From the NCBI RefSeq assembly GCF_003574675.1, contig NZ_QOAZ01000006.1, forward strand, positions 62,001 to 126,000: a DNA stretch of 64,000 nt, given 5' to 3'. A program made the position numbers and the translations under genes. Of this stretch, positions 27,115-36,933 are shown one piece after another (position 1 is the stretch's first letter; each line of letters starts with the position of its first letter). The notes under the pieces were generated by a model, which was not told where the DNA came from, made no database searches, and worked only from the letters and a program-made list of their open reading frames with translations. The DNA is from Azohydromonas sediminis (GTDB lineage Bacteria; Pseudomonadota; Gammaproteobacteria; Burkholderiales; Burkholderiaceae_C).

Positions 27115-28392
27115 TCACTTGGCCTGCGCCATGCGGGCCGGCTCGTCCTTCTTCTTCTCGTTGCCGGGGATGAACGGGCTCCACGGCTGCGCACGCACCG
27201 GGCCCGGCGTCTTCCAGACGACGTTGAACTGGCCGTCGGCGCGCACCTCGCCGATGAACACCGGCTTGTGCAGGTGGTGGTTCTTCTCGTCCATCTTCGC
27301 GACGAAGCCGCTCGGGGCGTTGAAGGTCTGGCCGGCCATCGCGACGCGCACCTTGTCGACGTCGGTGCTCTTGGCCTTCTCGACGGCCTGCGCCCACATG
27401 TGCACGCCGATGTAGGTCGCCTCCATCGGGTCGTTGGTCAGCGGCTTGTCCTTGTGGCCGGGGATGTTCTTGGCCTTCGCGTAGTCGCTCCAGCGCTTGA
27501 TGAACGCGTCGTTGGTCGGGTTCTTCAGGCTCATGAAGTAGTTCCACGCCGCCAGGTGCCCGACCAGCGGCTTGGTGTCGACGCCGCGCAGCTCCTCCTC
27601 ACCGACCGAGAACGCGACGACCGGCACGTCGGTGGCCTTCAGGCCCTGGTTGCCGAGCTCCTTGTAGAACGGCACGTTCGAGTCACCGTTGATCGTCGAG
27701 ACGACCGCCGTCTTCTTGCCCTCGCTGGCGAACTTCTTGATCTTCGCGATGATCGACTGGTAGTCGCTGTGGCCGAACGGCGTGTACTCCTCCATGATGT
27801 CGGCTTCGGCGACACCCTTGGACTTCAGGAACGCGCGCAGGATCTTGTTCGTCGTGCGCGGATACACGTAGTCGGTGCCCAGCAGCACGAAGCGCTTGGC
27901 CTCGCCGCCGTCCTTGCTCATCAGGTACTCGACGGCGGGGATCGCCTGCTGGTTCGGCGCCGCGCCGGTGTAGAACACGTTGCGCGAAATCTCCTCGCCC
28001 TCGTACTGCACCGGGTAGAACAGCAGCCCGTTGAGTTCCTCGAACACCGGCAGCACGCTCTTGCGGCTGACGCTGGTCCAGCAGCCGAACACGACGGCGA
28101 CCTTGTCCTGCGTCAGCAGCTGGCGCGCCTTCTCGGCGAACAGCGGCCAGTTGCTCGCCGGGTCGACGACGACCGCCTCGAGCTTGCGGCCGAGCACGCC
28201 GCCCTTGGCGTTGATCTCGTCGATGGCCATCAGCACGGTGTCCTTGAGCACCGTCTCGGAGATCGCCATCGTGCCCGACAGCGAGTGCAGCACGCCGACC
28301 TTGATCGGTGCCTGCTGCGCGAGCGCGAGGGCGGGCAGGCCGAGCGCGGTGACGGCGGCCAGGGCGGTGACGGAACGGCGGGAGATCTTCAT
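27115..28392 (-). CDS. urtA: Urea ABC transporter substrate-binding protein UrtA
   Basis: A 425-residue periplasmic protein with a signal peptide ('MKISRRSVTALAAVTALGLPALALAQ', shown in part by 'RRS' then hydrophobic core, possibly a Tat-like twin-Arg). The UrtA segments 'IKVGVLHSLSGTMAISE', 'FGCWTSVSRKSVLPVFEE' and 'GLLFYPVQYEGEE' are present. It delivers urea or short amides to UrtBC. AAGGAG lies ten bases before the ATG. A 7-2-7 palindrome 70 bases upstream probably binds the LuxR-type regulator encoded next door. Confidence 0.95.
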   Translation of the reverse strand: MKISRRSVTALAAVTALGLPALALAQQAPIKVGVLHSLSGTMAISETVLKDTVLMAIDEINAKGGVLGRKLEAVVVDPASNWPLFAEKARQLLTQDKVAVVFGCWTSVSRKSVLPVFEELNGLLFYPVQYEGEEISRNVFYTGAAPNQQAIPAVEYLMSKDGGEAKRFVLLGTDYVYPRTTNKILRAFLKSKGVAEADIMEEYTPFGHSDYQSIIAKIKKFASEGKKTAVVSTINGDSNVPFYKELGNQGLKATDVPVVAFSVGEEELRGVDTKPLVGHLAAWNYFMSLKNPTNDAFIKRWSDYAKAKNIPGHKDKPLTNDPMEATYIGVHMWAQAVEKAKSTDVDKVRVAMAGQTFNAPSGFVAKMDEKNHHLHKPVFIGEVRADGQFNVVWKTPGPVRAQPWSPFIPGNEKKKDEPARMAQAK

Positions 28393-28611
28393 GGTGCGGG
28401 CACTCCTTGAACGGTCGTGAAGGGATGCCCCAGAGGCTACGGACGAAGCGCCTGCGCACCTATACGCAAGGTGGCGTAGATCCGCTGCGTCCGCCGCCGG
28501 ATGCGTCGGCCCGGCCACCGGCCCAGCGCATGGACCCGGACCGTCGCGGCCGTTCGCCAAGGGCTGACTGCGACGGTCGATGCGTGGCACCAGCCGCGCC
28601 TGCCGCAGCCC
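28393..28611. other. urtA upstream region
   Basis: No gene is seen in these 219 bases between urtA and the response regulator. The region holds the TACGCAA-GG-TGGCGTA palindrome (28463-28478). No convincing sigma-70 pair was found. No sigma-54 GG-N10-GC element was found either, although sigma-54 control is common for urea genes. Confidence 0.5.
28463..28478. promoter_or_regulatory. Putative NarL/LuxR-type response-regulator site before urtA
   Basis: The sequence TACGCAA-GG-TGGCGTA forms two inverted heptamers separated by two bases. This 7-2-7 arrangement is known for NarL-family regulators, which share the DNA-binding domain of the neighbouring response regulator. The inner TACGC/GCGTA arms match perfectly. 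It lies 70 bases upstream of the urtA start. Confidence 0.5.
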
Positions 28612-29562
28612 TCAGCGCGCCGGTGCTCCCACGCGCGCCATTGCCAGCGACGCCGCCGCGGTGCGCGTCTCGACGCCGAGCTTGCCGAACACGTGCTCGA
28701 GGTGCTTGTGCACCGTGCGCGGCGACAGCGACAGGATGTCGCCGATGTCGCGGTTGGTCTTGCCCTGGACCACCCAGTACAGCACCTCGACCTCGCGCGC
28801 GGTGAGCGCCGGGAACGCCCGCGCCAGCGCGTCGAGCAGCGCGGCTTCCGAGTCCTCGCGCAGCACGACGAGCCACTCGCCGTCGCCGCTGTCGTCGATC
28901 GCGTGCATCGCGAACGTCAGCCGGCGCGAGCCCTGCCCGACCCTGAAGCCCTGCGGCTCGGCGCCGGCACGGCGGCGCAGCGCCTCGCGCGCGACCCAGG
29001 CCATCACCGGCGGCGGCGTCAGCACCTCGGGCACGGTCGGGAAGTGCTGCCGCAGCAGCTCGCGCGCGAGCGCCGTCTGCCACAGGCGCCGGCCGTCGCG
29101 CTCGCGCACGACGAAGGTCGCGTGGCCGAAGGCGTCGAGCGCGCGGCGAGCCTGGCCCTGCGCGCGCGCGGTGCGCAGGTGGCTCTCGATGCGCGCGATC
29201 AGCTCGCGCGTGCGCACCGGCTTGGTCACGTAGTCGACGACGCCGGCGCCGAACGCGTCGACGACGTGCTCGGTGTCGGTGAGCCCGGTCATGAAGATGA
29301 TCGGGATGCCGGCGGTCGCGGCGTCGGCCTTGAGCCGGCGCGCGACCTCGAAGCCGTCGAGGCCCGGCATCACGGCGTCGAGCAGCACGATGTCGGGCCG
29401 TGCCTGCGCGACGGTGGCCAGTGCCGCCTCGCCCGAGGTCGCGACGAGCACGGTGTAGCCCGACTCGTCGAGCGCGTCGTGCAGCACGGCGAGGTTGTCC
29501 GGCACGTCGTCGACGATCAGGACGACGTCGGTCTCGTCAGCGGCGGTGCGGTTCGGGTTCAT
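28612..29562 (-). CDS. Response regulator, REC domain plus LuxR-type helix-turn-helix
   Basis: A 316-residue regulator. The receiver domain spans residues ~12-130, with acidic pair 'VDD', phospho-acceptor Asp in 'DIVLLDAVMPGLDG' and Lys in 'YVTKPVRT'. A middle region of about 100 residues follows, then a LuxR/NarL HTH ('LTAREVEVLYWVVQGKTNRDIGDILSLSPRTVHKHLEHVFGKLGV', residues ~250-305). Its ATG lies inside the 3' end of the kinase gene (26-base overlap), marking them as a coupled two-component system. With urtA directly downstream on the same strand, it probably controls urea uptake. Confidence 0.92.
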   Translation of the reverse strand: MNPNRTAADETDVVLIVDDVPDNLAVLHDALDESGYTVLVATSGEAALATVAQARPDIVLLDAVMPGLDGFEVARRLKADAATAGIPIIFMTGLTDTEHVVDAFGAGVVDYVTKPVRTRELIARIESHLRTARAQGQARRALDAFGHATFVVRERDGRRLWQTALARELLRQHFPTVPEVLTPPPVMAWVAREALRRRAGAEPQGFRVGQGSRRLTFAMHAIDDSGDGEWLVVLREDSEAALLDALARAFPALTAREVEVLYWVVQGKTNRDIGDILSLSPRTVHKHLEHVFGKLGVETRTAAASLAMARVGAPAR

Positions 29563-32500
29563 CGAGGGCCTGGTCGACGACGGCACGCAGCGCGTCGAGC
29601 TGGAAACGCTGCGCCAGCGTGCGCAGCCGGGCGACGAAGCGGGCCGCCGCGGCGTCGGCGGCCTCGATCTCGTCGAGCTTGCGCTGCACGCCGCGCAGGT
29701 AACCCACCGCGATCAGCTGCCGCAGCGCGCGCAGCTGGTCACGCTCGGGCAGCGGCTCGCAGCCGGGTGCTGCGTCGGGCACGGCGGGCGCCGCCGGCGG
29801 CGGCGTGATCCACGCGAGATCGAGGCGTGCGCCGAGCCAGTCGAGCAGCCGCGCGCAGCGCACCGGCTTGACGAAGAAGTCGTCGGGCCCGATGCCGACG
29901 TCGTTGTCCAGGCCACGGTCGAACGCGTTGGCCGACACGACCGCCACCGGCTGTGCGTGGCCGGCCGCGCGCAGCCGGCGGATCGTCTCCCAGCCGTCGA
30001 TGCCGGGCATCGCGAGGTCCATCAGGATCGCGTCGGGCCGCGGCTGCGTCGCGTCGGCCAGACGTGCCAGCGCCGCCTCGCCCGACGCGACGCCGTCGAT
30101 CGCGAAGCCCAGCGGCTGCAGCAGGTCGCGCATCAGCGCGCGGTCGGCCTCCTCGTTGTCGACGACGAGAATGCGCCGGCGTGGCCCCTCGTAGCCTTGG
30201 CGCAGCCCGGGCGCCGGCGCCGCACCCGGCGCCGGCGCGACCTCGGGCAGGAACAGCCGCACGCTGAACGTGCTGCCCTCGCCGCGACGGCTGGTCGCGG
30301 TGAGCTCGCCGCCCATCAGTTCGACGAGCATCTTCGCGATCGTCAGCCCGAGCCCGCTGCCGCCGGCCGCGCTGCCACCGGCGGCCGAGCCGCGCGCGAA
30401 CGGCTCGAAGATGCGCGCGAGCTCGGCGTCCTCCATCCCCGGACCGGAGTCGACGACGTCGAAGCAGGCCATGTCGCGCACGTGGCGCACGCGCAGCTCG
30501 ACGCGCCCGCGCGCCGTGAACTTGACGGCGTTGCCGAGCAGGTTGATCAGGATCTGGCGCAGCCGCCGCTCGTCGGCGCGCACGACCTCGGGCAGTGGCG
30601 GCTCGAACGCGCGCACGAAGCCGATGCCCTTGGCTGCGGCCTGCAGCTCGAACAGGCGCGCGATCTCGTCGAGGCCGTCGCGAAAGCGCATCGGCTCGAC
30701 CTGCAGCGCGAGCTTGCCGGCCTCGATGCGCGCGAGGTCGAGCGCGCCTTCGATCAAGCCGAGCAGGTGGTCGCCGCCACGGCGGATCACCGCGACGGCC
30801 TGGCGGCGGTGCGCCGGCATCGCCTCGTCCTCCTCGAGCAGCTGCGCGTAGCCGAGGATGCTGTTGAGCGGGGTGCGCAGCTCGTGGCTGATCGCGGTGA
30901 CGTAGCGCGTCTTGGCCTGGTTGGCGGCCTCGGCGGCGCGCTGTGCGCTCTCGGCCTGCGCCTTCGCGCGCTGCAGCGCCTCGTCGGTGCGGCGGTGCGA
31001 CGCGATCTCGGCGCGCAGCGCCTGCGTCTGCCGGTTGGACTCCTCCTGCGCGACGCGACGGCTCTGATGCGCGAGCACGAGCCACCAGCAGGCCACCGCG
31101 GCGACGACGAGCAGCAGCAGGTATACGTGCACGAAGCTCGCGCGCAGCAGCGCGAGCACCGGCGCCGCGTCGGCACTGGCGACTTGCGCGGCCAGCGAGC
31201 GTGCGCCGTGCTGGTACAGCACGCCGAGCAGAAGCGCGAGCCCCGGCGCGACGGCGGCCATCAGCAGCAGCCAGTGGCCGAGCCCGGCGTCGAGCGTGGG
31301 CCACAGCCGCCGCGGCAGCAGCCGGTGCAGCAGCGCCGTCCACTGCGCGGCCAGGCTCGCGTGCGGCTTGCACAGGTCGCCGCAGCGCGCGTCGAGCGTG
31401 CAGCACAGCGAGCAGATCGCCCCGCCGTAGGCCGGGCAGTGCGCCATGTCCTCGCCCTCGTAGTCGCGCTCGCAGATCGTGCAGCGCTGCGTCGCCGCGG
31501 GCTTCAGCCGCGCGTAGGCGCCGTGCGCGGCGTCGCCATCTGGCGCCGCCGGCGTGCGCGCGAGGTAGTAGCGCCCGCCGGTGGCCCAGGCGATCAGCGG
31601 CGACGCGACGAACGCGGTCACGAGTGCGATCGCCGCCGAGTAGGCCTGCGCGACCTCGCCGTACAGCCCCAGGTGCGCCGTGACCGACAGCAGCGACGCG
31701 AGCGCCATCGCGCCGACGCCCACCGGGTTGACGTCGTAAAGGTACGCGCGGCGGAACTCGATGCCCGGCGGCGACAGCCCCAGCGGCTTGTTGACGACGA
31801 GGTCGGCGACGACGGCCATGATCCACGCGATCGCGACGTTGGCGTACAGCCCAAGCACCTGGCCCAGCGCCTGGAACACGTCGAGCTCCATCAGCACGAG
31901 CGCGATCGCGGTGTTGAACACCATCCACACGACGCGCCCCGGGTGGCTGTGCGTGACGCGCGAGAAGAAGTTGCTCCACGCCAGCGACCCGGCGTAGGCG
32001 TTGGTGACGTTGATCTTGAGCTGCGAGACGATGACGAACAGCGCGGTGGCCGCCACCGCGAGCCCGTAGTGCGAGAACACGAACTCGTAGGCCACGAGGT
32101 ACATCTGGTTCGGGTCGACGGCGCGCTCGGCCGGCACCATGTGCGTGATCGCGAGGAAGGCGAGCAGCGCGCCGCCGAGCATCTTGAGCACGCCCGGCAG
32201 CACCCAGCCCGGGCCGCCCGCCAGCACGGCGGCCCACCAGCGCCAGCGGTTGGCGGCGGTGCGCTCGGGCATGAAGCGCAGGTAGTCGGCCTGCTCGCCC
32301 ATCTGCGTGATCAGCGCGATGCCCACCGTCGTCGCGGCACCGAACGCGATCGGGTCGAAGCCGGCGCCGCCGCCGCCCTCGCCGCCGTAGCGCACGAGTT
32401 CGGTCAGCACGTCGGGCTGCTGGACGAACACCGCCACGTAGGGCACGACGAGCAGCGCCAGCCACAGCGGCAGCGTCCACGCCTGCAGGCGGCTGAGCGC

Positions 32501-33055
32501 GGTCACACCGTGCACGACGAGCGGGATCACGACGAGCGCACAGACGAGGTAGCCCCACGCCGGCGGGATGCCGAACGCGAGCTCGAGCGCGTAGGCCATC
32601 ACCGCCGCCTCGAGCGCGAAGAAGATGAACGTGAAGCTGGCGTAGATCAGCGACGTGACCGTCGAGCCGATGTAGCCGAAGCCGGCGCCGCGCGTGAGCA
32701 GATCCATGTCGACGCCGTGGCGCGCGGCACAGACGCTGATCGGCAGCCCCGCCAGAAAGATCACGAGGCCGGTGACGACGATCGCCAGCGCGGCGTTGAC
32801 GAAGCCGTGCTGCACCAGCAGCGTCGCGCCGATCGCCTCGAGGATCAGGAACGACGCCGCGCCGCCGAACGCGGCGTGCGCGACGCGCCAGGTGCCGCCG
32901 CGGCGGAAGCTGCGCGGCGTGAAGCGCAGCGCGTAGTCCTCGATCGTTTCGCTGGCGACCCAGCTGTTGTAGTCGCGCCGCACCTTGACGACCTGCTGCG
33001 GCGCCTCGGCGGGGCCGGACGCCGGCAGCGGGGTGATCGGGATGGTGCGCGCCAT
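29537..33055 (-). CDS. Hybrid histidine kinase fused to an NCS1-type transporter domain
   Basis: A 1172-residue protein. Residues ~1-510 read as an NCS1 cytosine/allantoin-permease-like transporter with about 12 spans ('DYALRFTPRSFRRGGTWRVAHAAFGG' is its cytoplasmic start). Next is a Cys-rich segment (residues ~523-565; pattern CxxC-x(11)-C-x(7)-CxxCC-x(4)-C-x(3)-C) that may bind a metal. Two spans follow (~590-615, ~645-665), then HisKA ('AISHELRTPLNSILGY', His near 724), HATPase ('NLLGNAVKF', 'GSGLGLTIAK') and a REC domain ('AILMDLAMPGIDG', Asp near 1010). The design parallels CbrA, whose transporter domain is SSS-type. It probably senses a purine, allantoin or urea-like solute. Divergent from ureA by 86 bases. 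Confidence 0.92.
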   Translation of the reverse strand: MARTIPITPLPASGPAEAPQQVVKVRRDYNSWVASETIEDYALRFTPRSFRRGGTWRVAHAAFGGAASFLILEAIGATLLVQHGFVNAALAIVVTGLVIFLAGLPISVCAARHGVDMDLLTRGAGFGYIGSTVTSLIYASFTFIFFALEAAVMAYALELAFGIPPAWGYLVCALVVIPLVVHGVTALSRLQAWTLPLWLALLVVPYVAVFVQQPDVLTELVRYGGEGGGGAGFDPIAFGAATTVGIALITQMGEQADYLRFMPERTAANRWRWWAAVLAGGPGWVLPGVLKMLGGALLAFLAITHMVPAERAVDPNQMYLVAYEFVFSHYGLAVAATALFVIVSQLKINVTNAYAGSLAWSNFFSRVTHSHPGRVVWMVFNTAIALVLMELDVFQALGQVLGLYANVAIAWIMAVVADLVVNKPLGLSPPGIEFRRAYLYDVNPVGVGAMALASLLSVTAHLGLYGEVAQAYSAAIALVTAFVASPLIAWATGGRYYLARTPAAPDGDAAHGAYARLKPAATQRCTICERDYEGEDMAHCPAYGGAICSLCCTLDARCGDLCKPHASLAAQWTALLHRLLPRRLWPTLDAGLGHWLLLMAAVAPGLALLLGVLYQHGARSLAAQVASADAAPVLALLRASFVHVYLLLLVVAAVACWWLVLAHQSRRVAQEESNRQTQALRAEIASHRRTDEALQRAKAQAESAQRAAEAANQAKTRYVTAISHELRTPLNSILGYAQLLEEDEAMPAHRRQAVAVIRRGGDHLLGLIEGALDLARIEAGKLALQVEPMRFRDGLDEIARLFELQAAAKGIGFVRAFEPPLPEVVRADERRLRQILINLLGNAVKFTARGRVELRVRHVRDMACFDVVDSGPGMEDAELARIFEPFARGSAAGGSAAGGSGLGLTIAKMLVELMGGELTATSRRGEGSTFSVRLFLPEVAPAPGAAPAPGLRQGYEGPRRRILVVDNEEADRALMRDLLQPLGFAIDGVASGEAALARLADATQPRPDAILMDLAMPGIDGWETIRRLRAAGHAQPVAVVSANAFDRGLDNDVGIGPDDFFVKPVRCARLLDWLGARLDLAWITPPPAAPAVPDAAPGCEPLPERDQLRALRQLIAVGYLRGVQRKLDEIEAADAAAARFVARLRTLAQRFQLDALRAVVDQALDEPEPHRR

Positions 33056-33141
33056 GCCTTCGCTGCTACAAGAAACGCACCAGCCCGTTGCGGCGATGCG
33101 GGCGCGCTTAACATGGCATCGAACCTGCAACCGACCGGGCC

Positions 33142-33444
33142 ATGGAACTGACGCCGCGCGAGAAGGACAAGCTGCTGATCTTCACCGCCGCACTGCTCGC
33201 CGAGCGCCGCAAGGCACGCGGGCTCAAGCTGAACTACCCCGAGGCGGTGGCGCTGATCACCGCCGCGATCATGGAAGGCGCGCGCGACGGCAAGAGCGTC
33301 GCGACGCTGATGAGCGAAGGCAAGACGGTGCTGACGCGCGCCGACGTGATGGACGGTGTGGCCGAGATGATCCCGGAGATCCAGGTCGAGGCCACGTTCC
33401 CTGACGGCACCAAATTGGTGACGGTTCACCAGCCTATCACCTGA
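33142..33444 (+). CDS. ureA: Urease gamma subunit
   Basis: The 100-residue gamma subunit, exact family length: '[39 protein letters not shown]' and '[38 protein letters not shown]'. It assembles with UreB and UreC into the nickel urease that splits urea to ammonia and carbamate. It is the first gene of the urease operon and is divergent from the sensor kinase. Confidence 0.97.
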   Translation: MELTPREKDKLLIFTAALLAERRKARGLKLNYPEAVALITAAIMEGARDGKSVATLMSEGKTVLTRADVMDGVAEMIPEIQVEATFPDGTKLVTVHQPIT

Positions 33445-33505
33445 TATGCACCGCGAACGGGCACTGCACCCGCGCCCGGCCGCACGACACGAGGAGAGGA
33501 TCCCG

Positions 33506-34132
33506 ATGAAAGCCAACCCCACCCGCCGCGACGCCCGGCAGCCGGGCCGGATCGCCGCTGGGCGCACCGCCGGCGTCGCGACGCTGCTCGCCGGCCTGCC
33601 GCTGTGGGCCACCGCCCACGTCGGCGGCGACCACGCGCACGACGGCCTCTTCGCCGGGCTGATGCACCCGTTCACCGGCACCGACCACCTCGTTGCGATG
33701 CTCGCGGTGGGCTGCTGGAGCGCGCTTGTCGCGCGCCGCGCGCGGCCCGACCTGTGGCTGGTGCCGCTGGGCTTCGTCGTCGTGCTCGTGCTCGGCGCGC
33801 TGCTCGGGGCCGGCGGCGTGCCGCTGCCGGCGGTCGAGCCGCTGATCGCCGCGTCGCTGGTCGCACTCGGCCTACTCGTGGCGGTGCAGGCGCGGCTGCC
33901 GCTGGCGGCGGCGGTCGCGCTGGTCGGCGCGTTCGGACTGTTCCACGGCCACGCGCACGGTGCCGAACTCGGCGCCGGTACCGCGCTGGTCGGCATGGCA
34001 CTGGGCAGCGCGCTGCTGCATGCGCTCGGCATGGCCGCCGGGCTGCTGGTGCGCGAGCGCAGCCGCTGGTGGCCGCGGCTGGCCGGCGCGGCGACGCTGG
34101 CCTTCGGGGCGGCGCTGCTCGTGGGCGGCTGA
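33506..34132 (+). CDS. ureJ: HupE/UreJ family protein, probable nickel permease
   Basis: A 208-residue membrane protein with an export-type start and about six spans. Histidine motifs '[32 protein letters not shown]' and '[13 protein letters not shown]' are the HupE/UreJ hallmarks. Members are secondary nickel (or cobalt) transporters associated with urease and hydrogenase operons. GAGGAGAGGA precedes the ATG. It lies between ureA and ureB and its stop is one base before the ureB start, so nickel supply is co-expressed with urease. Confidence 0.9.
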   Translation: MKANPTRRDARQPGRIAAGRTAGVATLLAGLPLWATAHVGGDHAHDGLFAGLMHPFTGTDHLVAMLAVGCWSALVARRARPDLWLVPLGFVVVLVLGALLGAGGVPLPAVEPLIAASLVALGLLVAVQARLPLAAAVALVGAFGLFHGHAHGAELGAGTALVGMALGSALLHALGMAAGLLVRERSRWWPRLAGAATLAFGAALLVGG

Positions 34133-34133
34133 G

Positions 34134-34439
34134 ATGATCCCCGGCGAACTGTTCACCGACGGCCCGGATCACGTGCTCAATCCCGGACGGCGCACCGTCA
34201 CGCTGGTCGTCGAGAACGCCGGCGACCGGCCGATCCAGGTCGGCTCGCACTACCACTTCGCCGAGACGAACCCGGCGCTGCGCTTCGACCGCGCCGCGGC
34301 GCGCGGGATGCGGCTGAATATTGCCAGCGGCACCGCGGTGCGCTTCGAGCCCGGTCAGCAGCGCACCGTCGAACTCGTCGACTACGCTGGCGCGCGCGAG
34401 GTCTGGGGCTTCCGCGGCCTGGTGCAAGGAAAAGTCTGA
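34134..34439 (+). CDS. ureB: Urease beta subunit
   Basis: The 101-residue beta subunit: '[53 protein letters not shown]' is shown here in its key parts GSHYHF and ETNPAL, with the ending '[16 protein letters not shown]'. Length and motifs are as usual. A repeat element separates it from ureC, a gap of 76 bases that is longer than normal for this pair. Confidence 0.97.
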   Translation: MIPGELFTDGPDHVLNPGRRTVTLVVENAGDRPIQVGSHYHFAETNPALRFDRAAARGMRLNIASGTAVRFEPGQQRTVELVDYAGAREVWGFRGLVQGKV

Positions 34440-34442
34440 TGA

Positions 34443-34482
34443 CCCCCACGCTCACTTCGTTCGCTGCCCCCCGAGGGGGCGC
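34443..34482. repeat. GC-rich interspersed repeat, copy 2
   Basis: Identical over 40 bases to 8003-8042 and in the same orientation relative to the flanking genes. It fills most of the ureB-ureC gap. The following bases (GGGCCCTTCGGGCGGCC region, 34485-34501) form a second hairpin that differs from the one after copy 1. Similar CACTTCGTTCGCTGCCCCCC elements are recalled from other Burkholderiales genomes. Confidence 0.85.
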
Positions 34483-34515
34483 CAGGGCCCTTCGGGCGGC
34501 CGGGCGGGCCCTGTG

Positions 34516-36243
<1,728 letters not shown>

Positions 36244-36259
36244 CGCGGTGCGCGAGCGT

Positions 36260-36646
36260 TCAGCGCGCCACGGCGTGGGCGCGGATCCACGCGGCGAAGT
36301 CGTCTTCGGCGAGGTCGCCGGCCGCCACGGCGAGCATCGTCAACACGCAGTCGGCGTCGTCGGCCGTCATCTCGAAGCCGTTGAGTGCGAGGAACAGTTC
36401 GACGGCGACGAAGGCCGTGCGCTTGTTGCCGTCGACGAACGGATGGTTGCGCGCGATGCCGTAGCCGTAGGCGGCCGCCAGCGCGGCGGCGTCGGGCTCG
36501 CCGTAGGCCGCCAGGTGCTGCGGGCGGGCCAGCGCCGATTCGAGCAGTCCCGCATCGCGCGTGCCCGGGGCGCTGCCGTGCTCGGCCAGCTGCTCCTCGT
36601 GGACCGCGCACACGACGGCCGGGTCGAGCCAGACCCAGTCGCTCAC
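36260..36646 (-). CDS. Doc/Fic family toxin (death-on-curing type)
   Basis: A 128-residue protein with the Doc motif 'HPFVDGNKRTAFVAVELFLALNG', fitting HxFx(D/N)GNKR. Doc toxins phosphorylate EF-Tu and stop translation. 'DWVWLDPAVVCAVHEEQLAEHG' is a typical start. The GTG at 36646 overlaps the stop of the antitoxin gene (GTGA), a common toxin-antitoxin arrangement. The pair is antisense inside the urease operon, 16 bases past the ureC stop. Confidence 0.9.
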   Translation of the reverse strand: MSDWVWLDPAVVCAVHEEQLAEHGSAPGTRDAGLLESALARPQHLAAYGEPDAAALAAAYGYGIARNHPFVDGNKRTAFVAVELFLALNGFEMTADDADCVLTMLAVAAGDLAEDDFAAWIRAHAVAR

Positions 36647-36867
36647 TTGGCGAGTTCGCGCAGCACGGCGCGGCGCTTCTTCATGATGCGGCGCGCCTCG
36701 CCCATCTGCGCCTCGAACTCGGGGCTGTACGGCGTCAGCAGCATGCCGTTGGCCGCCTCGGTGACGAACACCGTGTCGCCCTTCTCGAGCTTCAGCCGCG
36801 CGAGGATCTCCTTCGGCAGGATGACGCCGACCGAGTTGCCGATCTGCGTGAGCTTCAGTGCCGTCAT
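36643..36867 (-). CDS. AbrB/MazE-type antitoxin
   Basis: A 74-residue swapped-hairpin DNA-binding protein: '[30 protein letters not shown]' is the AbrB/MazE fold, and the basic C-terminus would bind the toxin. It precedes and overlaps the Doc gene. It probably represses its own promoter through the TATAACG-TT-CGTTATA palindrome 16 bases upstream. Confidence 0.9.
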   Translation of the reverse strand: MTALKLTQIGNSVGVILPKEILARLKLEKGDTVFVTEAANGMLLTPYSPEFEAQMGEARRIMKKRRAVLRELAK

Positions 36868-36883
36868 CGTCGATCCCGGTAGT

Positions 36884-36899
36884 TATAACGTTCGTTATA
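36884..36899. promoter_or_regulatory. Palindromic operator/promoter of the toxin-antitoxin pair
   Basis: Perfect inverted repeat TATAACG-TT-CGTTATA in a small AT-rich island, 16 bases before the antitoxin ATG. On the minus strand TATAAC could act as a -10 box; on the plus strand TATACT (36896-36901) could serve ureE, whose ATG is at 36934. AbrB/MazE antitoxins commonly bind such sites to autoregulate. Confidence 0.6.
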
Positions 36900-36933
36900 C
36901 TAACTGCGCTCCGTCTCCGCTTCAAGCCCGCCG

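Noticed and set aside
28393-28611. Sigma-54 promoter before urtA
   Set aside because: No GG-N10-GC element with the usual TGGC/TTGC context was found on the urtA strand.
29495-33151. Open frame of more than 1200 codons antisense to the hybrid kinase
   Set aside because: It is a mirror of the kinase codon use in GC-rich DNA, with Arg/His/Ala-rich low-complexity translation and no family signature. Similar long antisense frames occur opposite puuD/NCS2 (2571-5558) and opposite many other genes here.
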